In this document: one piece after another, positions 7,854-10,656 of the stretch
How the letters are laid out: the number at the start of each line of letters is the position of its first letter
Position numbering within the stretch: the stretch's first letter is position 1
Assembly: GCA_002401635.1 (NCBI GenBank)
Contig: NVTQ01000054.1
Location: forward strand, 1-10,656
DNA: 10,656 nt
Source of the DNA: Pseudomonadota bacterium
Lineage (GTDB): Bacteria > Pseudomonadota > Zetaproteobacteria > Mariprofundales > Mariprofundaceae
Direction of reading: 5' to 3'
Position numbers and translations under genes: made by a program
The notes under the pieces: generated by a model
The model's input: only the letters and a program-made list of their open reading frames with translations
Told to the model about the DNA's origin: nothing
Database searches by the model: none

Positions 7854-8138
7854 TCAATGGTCTTTTTGTGATATTTTCGCGGCTTTTTGTGCTTTTCTCT
7901 TGGCTTCTTGCGCTTTTAAGCGCGCCCGCGAATATTTTTTCTGCTCAATGGCATCCGAAGCTTGTTTTAAAGCTTCCTCTGCACCCCTTAAATAAGCCAC
8001 AGACTCAGACTGCGAACCACTCACCGCCTGCGCTGCTTTCACCGCTGAGCGCGCTTCCGCCATCTCCTGCACGGGTGGTTTTACCACACAAGCGACCAAT
8101 ACAAAAAGGCATGCAAATATCCATATACGCTTCATCAT
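7854..8138 (-). CDS. Small helical lipoprotein (DUF4398-like)
   Basis: The 94-residue protein begins with a basic tip (MMKR), a hydrophobic stretch (IWIFACLFVLVA) and the lipobox LVAC, with C17 as the predicted lipidated cysteine. The mature part of ~78 residues is almost entirely alpha-helical and rich in Ala, Lys, Glu and Gln, with heptad-like Ala spacing (ARSAVKAAQAV, EEALKQASDAI, ARLKAQEAKRKAQKA). This resembles the short lipoproteins annotated as DUF4398, whose role is not known to me. The C-terminal third is strongly basic. ATG codons at 8138 and 8135 are both possible; GAGGG at 8150-8154 is rather far upstream (~11-14 nt). The gene starts 31 bp after the aspS stop and is followed by a 108-bp gap to icd with no obvious terminator. 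The overlapping + strand frame lacks comparable features. Confidence 0.75.
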   Translation of the reverse strand: MMKRIWIFACLFVLVACVVKPPVQEMAEARSAVKAAQAVSGSQSESVAYLRGAEEALKQASDAIEQKKYSRARLKAQEAKRKAQKAAKISQKDH

Positions 8139-8169
8139 AGCTTAAGCATTACCCTCATGTTAAACACTG

Positions 8170-9966
8170 TCAATCAGATGTTGCTTCTGCCACTGTACGG
8201 CGTTTGCGTAAACCAAGCTCTTTCCACTGCAAATCACCCACTTCGGATGGAGAAGATGCCATCGGATCTGCCGCACGCTGCGTCTTTGGAAAGGCAATGA
8301 CATCACGAATCGATTCTGCATTGACCATCAAACTTATCACCCGATCCAAACCAAATGCCAAACCACCATGCGGAGGTGCGCCATATTTCAAAGCATTCAA
8401 TAAAAAACCAAATTTATCATTGGCTTCTTCATCAGAAATATTGAGAGCCTTTAATACACGCGATTGTACTTCGCTATCATGAATACGAATAGAACCACCA
8501 CCAATTTCCGTACCGTTCCAAACCAAATCGTAAGCTTGTGAACGCATCTCAAGCGGCGCTGTTTCAAGCTTATGCAAATCTTCTGGGTAAGGAGCCGTAA
8601 AGGGATGATGCAAAGCTTGCGGGCGTTTGTTCTCAGCATCCCATTCAAACATAGGGAAATCTACCACCCAGACAAATTGATTCGATTTGGCATCAAACAA
8701 ACCCAAATCTTTACCCAACTCCACGCGCAAATAACCCAAAGCATTATTGACCACATCTTTTGTATCTGCACCGAAGAATAACAAATCACCATTTTCGGCA
8801 CCACAACGCTCAAGCAAAGCCTGCAATACATCTTCCGATAAATTCTTCACAATCGGCGACTGCAAACCTGCTGGAATGTCATCCTTATCATTGACCTTAA
8901 TGTACGCCAAACCTTTGGCACCATAGATGGATACGAATTTGGTGTAATTATCAATTTTCTTCCGGCTCAATTGCGCACAACCATTTGGCACACGAATCAC
9001 TTTCACCAAACCGCCGTTATTGGCAGGGCCACTGAAGACTTTGAAGTCCACCGATTTCATCAAGTCGGTCACATCAATATGTTCCAGTCCAAAGCGCACA
9101 TCTGGGCGATCCAGACCATATTTATCCATGGCTTCGGCATAAGTCATACGTGGAAACGGTGCATCAGCAGCTTTGCCCATACCCGCTTCAAACATCGAAG
9201 AAATCAAACCTTCAGCCACAGCCATGACATCATCTTGATCCACAAACGACATTTCCAAATCGACCTGCGTAAATTCAGGTTGACGATCAGCACGCAAATC
9301 TTCATCGCGGAAACAACGGGCAATTTGATAATAACGATCCACACCTGCCACCATCAACAATTGTTTAAATAACTGCGGGCTTTGTGGCAAGGCATAAAAT
9401 GAGCCTGGATATACCCGTGAAGGCACCAAATAATCACGTGCGCCTTCAGGTGTGGATTTATTGAGAATCGGTGTTTCCACATCCAAGAAATCTTGGCTAT
9501 CCAAATAGTTTCGTGCGGCATGGGTCACTTTATGACGCAGCATCAAATTCTTTTGCATGACTGGACGGCGCAAGTCCAAATAGCGATACTCAAGGCGGTG
9601 TTGCTCGCCAGCATTGCAATCATCATCAATGGCAAATGGCGGTGTTTCAGCCTTATTTAACAATACAAGACTCGAAATCTTAATTTCAATTTCACCTGTT
9701 GGAAGCTTTGGATTCACAGCATCAACATCGCGTGGAATCACTTCACCAATCACTTCAATCACATTCTGCTGACGCATGGAATGCGCCAAAGCATGCATTT
9801 CAGGGGTGTCTGGGTGAGCAACCACCTGCACAATGCCAGAGCGGTCACGCACATCCAAAAAGATGACCCCGCCATGATCACGGTTGGTTTCAACCCAACC
9901 ATTGAGTCGAACCTGTTGCCTAAGATGTGTATTACGAAAATCACCACAGTATGTACGCGCTATCAT
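8170..9966 (-). CDS. aspS: Aspartate--tRNA(Asp/Asn) ligase
   Basis: The 598-residue class IIb synthetase charges tRNA-Asp with aspartate. An N-terminal OB-fold anticodon-binding domain (~1-105) is followed by the catalytic core, with QSPQLFKQ (195-202), motif 2 FRDED...DRQPEF (219-232) and motif 3 GLAFGLDR (535-542). The bacterial insertion domain lies at ~275-415. The ATG at 9966 is chosen over the ATG at 9987 because GGAGG (9975-9979) sits 8 nt before it, and because the protein then starts [10 protein letters not shown] like other AspRS. His31 in RDHGG is the residue found in the non-discriminating Pseudomonas AspRS. From this I infer that it may also aspartylate tRNA-Asn for GatCAB to convert. 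It is the first gene of a leftward set (aspS, lipoprotein, icd, diguanylate cyclase) and is divergent from ung. Confidence 0.97.
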   Translation of the reverse strand: MIARTYCGDFRNTHLRQQVRLNGWVETNRDHGGVIFLDVRDRSGIVQVVAHPDTPEMHALAHSMRQQNVIEVIGEVIPRDVDAVNPKLPTGEIEIKISSLVLLNKAETPPFAIDDDCNAGEQHRLEYRYLDLRRPVMQKNLMLRHKVTHAARNYLDSQDFLDVETPILNKSTPEGARDYLVPSRVYPGSFYALPQSPQLFKQLLMVAGVDRYYQIARCFRDEDLRADRQPEFTQVDLEMSFVDQDDVMAVAEGLISSMFEAGMGKAADAPFPRMTYAEAMDKYGLDRPDVRFGLEHIDVTDLMKSVDFKVFSGPANNGGLVKVIRVPNGCAQLSRKKIDNYTKFVSIYGAKGLAYIKVNDKDDIPAGLQSPIVKNLSEDVLQALLERCGAENGDLLFFGADTKDVVNNALGYLRVELGKDLGLFDAKSNQFVWVVDFPMFEWDAENKRPQALHHPFTAPYPEDLHKLETAPLEMRSQAYDLVWNGTEIGGGSIRIHDSEVQSRVLKALNISDEEANDKFGFLLNALKYGAPPHGGLAFGLDRVISLMVNAESIRDVIAFPKTQRAADPMASSPSEVGDLQWKELGLRKRRTVAEATSD

Positions 9967-9974
9967 TGCGAAAG

Positions 9975-9979
9975 CCTCC
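9975..9979 (-). promoter_or_regulatory. Ribosome binding site that sets the aspS start
   Basis: GGAGG on the minus strand lies 8 nt before the ATG at 9964-9966. It lies downstream of the alternative in-frame ATG at 9985-9987, so it rules out that longer start (7 extra residues). Confidence 0.85.
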
Positions 9980-10032
9980 AAAATCATTACCTTTTACTAG
10001 TTTTAAATCAAACAACCACCAAAAGGCGGCGC

Positions 10033-10061
10033 AGCATACCCTCATCGTGCTTTGCCTGCAA
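10033..10061 (-). promoter_or_regulatory. Candidate promoter for aspS
   Basis: On the minus strand TTGCAG (10056-10061) and TATGCT (10033-10038) are separated by 17 bp. The matches to consensus are 3/6 and 4/6, so this is only a candidate. It would give a leader of about 60 nt. The rest of the 211-bp aspS-ung gap is AT-rich, with TATATA at 10132-10137 as a possible -10 box for ung but no matching -35 box. Confidence 0.35.
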
Positions 10062-10164
10062 AATATCTCCAATATTCACATTGAAAAATCAGTATCTCAA
10101 ACACCGCCGCCCTTCTAAATACCCTAGACTTTATATATGCACATCACCACACTTCGCTAAAATT

Positions 10165-10169
10165 GGAGG
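10165..10169 (+). promoter_or_regulatory. Ribosome binding site of ung
   Basis: GGAGG lies 8 nt before the ATG at 10178-10180, an ideal position. It supports that codon as the ung start. Confidence 0.8.
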
Positions 10170-10177
10170 TCTTTGAT

Positions 10178-10656
10178 ATGAATACACGCATCAACATAGA
10201 GCCTTCATGGAAACAACAATTGCTTCACGAATTCTCACAAGACTATATGATAACATTGCGCTCCTTCCTACAATCTGAACAGCAAAATCAGAAAAATATT
10301 TACCCGCCTGCCAATCAATGTTTTTCAGCACTCAATACCACCCCTTTTAAGCAGGTAAACGTTGTTATTCTTGGTCAAGACCCATACCACGGCGAAAATC
10401 AGGCGCACGGCTTGTGTTTCTCTGTACCGCCCCATATCAAAATACCGCCATCTTTAGTGAATATTTACAAAGAATTACAAGCTGATTTGAATATTCCACT
10501 GGCCAAACATGGCTGCCTAATTCACTGGGCACAACAAGGGATTTTGCTACTCAACAGCGTCTTAAGTGTCGAGCAGGGGCATGCTGGCTCGCATCAAAAC
10601 AAGGGTTGGGAGCGTTTCACGGATGCCATCATCACACAGCTCAATCAAAACACCGA
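10178..10656 (+). CDS. ung: Uracil-DNA glycosylase, N-terminal part (runs off the window)
   Basis: The first 159 codons of a family 1 uracil-DNA glycosylase are present; the remaining ~60-70 residues lie beyond the right edge. The enzyme excises uracil from DNA and starts base-excision repair. The water-activating loop GQDPYHG (66-72) holds the catalytic D68. AHGLCFSV (76-83) supplies the aromatic F81 that stacks on uracil, and LLLNSVLSV (123-131) contains N126, the uracil-specificity asparagine. The Leu-intercalation loop (HPSPLS in relatives) would be outside the window. One small deviation is Cys80 where E. coli has Ala (AHGLAFSV). The gene is divergent from aspS, with a strong Shine-Dalgarno sequence upstream. 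The family call is certain; only completeness is unknown. Confidence 0.96.
   Translation, partial: MNTRINIEPSWKQQLLHEFSQDYMITLRSFLQSEQQNQKNIYPPANQCFSALNTTPFKQVNVVILGQDPYHGENQAHGLCFSVPPHIKIPPSLVNIYKELQADLNIPLAKHGCLIHWAQQGILLLNSVLSVEQGHAGSHQNKGWERFTDAIITQLNQNT

Noticed and set aside
7868-8140. 90-residue + strand frame with a hydrophobic N-terminus
   Set aside because: It is the complement of the lipoprotein gene, which has a proper lipobox, a helical mature chain and the strand of its neighbours. The + strand frame becomes low-complexity Pro/Ser.
8971-9372. 133-residue open frame on the + strand
   Set aside because: It lies wholly antisense to the conserved catalytic part of aspS, has a His/Ile-rich composition typical of a shadow frame, and has no recognisable domain.
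9967-9987. Longer aspS start at the ATG at 9985-9987
   Set aside because: The extra seven residues include the region encoding the Shine-Dalgarno sequence for the inner ATG, and AspRS homologues begin near MIARTYCG.
9781-10176. 131-residue open frame on the + strand ending just before ung
   Set aside because: Its first half is antisense to the aspS N-terminus and the rest is intergenic. It has no domain, and the strong ribosome binding site near its end belongs to ung.

Overview
The window looks like a core chromosomal segment of a Gram-negative proteobacterium, probably gammaproteobacterial or zetaproteobacterial. The evidence is a GluQRS, an E. coli-type NADP isocitrate dehydrogenase, a YbeL-like zinc-ribbon domain otherwise known from enteric-type bacteria, a lipobox lipoprotein, and a long bacterial AspRS. 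The DNA is moderately AT-rich. I cannot name a genus from the sequence alone. No CRISPR array, rRNA or tRNA gene was seen.

Left part (1-3414): the first ~96 bases carry two tandem copies of a ~20-bp motif with a 25-bp period. They resemble the terminal repeats of an IS21-type insertion sequence whose body would lie outside the window. Next come the rpsT terminator and rpsT (30S protein S20), read leftward from a recognisable sigma70-like promoter. Reading rightward from the same intergenic region are a two-domain cation/proton antiporter (membrane exchanger plus TrkA-N/TrkA-C regulatory part) and, one base after its stop, gluQRS, which modifies tRNA-Asp.

Middle (3415-4554): a 201-bp gap holds a ~121-bp imperfect palindrome with a partial second copy beside it, a REP- or MITE-like element. 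It is followed by a cysM-type cysteine synthase on the + strand.

Right part (4555-9966, all minus strand): read in transcription order, these are aspS, a small helical lipoprotein, icd and a membrane GGDEF diguanylate cyclase. Gaps are 31, 108 and 18 bp with no clear terminator between them, so they may be partly co-transcribed. The most unusual gene is icd. A complete, apparently active isocitrate dehydrogenase runs in frame into a ~160-residue C-terminal extension that looks like a whole DUF1451/YbeL-type zinc-ribbon protein. AspRS carries His31 in the RDHGG context seen in non-discriminating AspRS of the Pseudomonas type, which suggests Asn-tRNA may be made by transamidation. At the right edge, divergent from aspS, the first 159 codons of ung (uracil-DNA glycosylase) run off the window.
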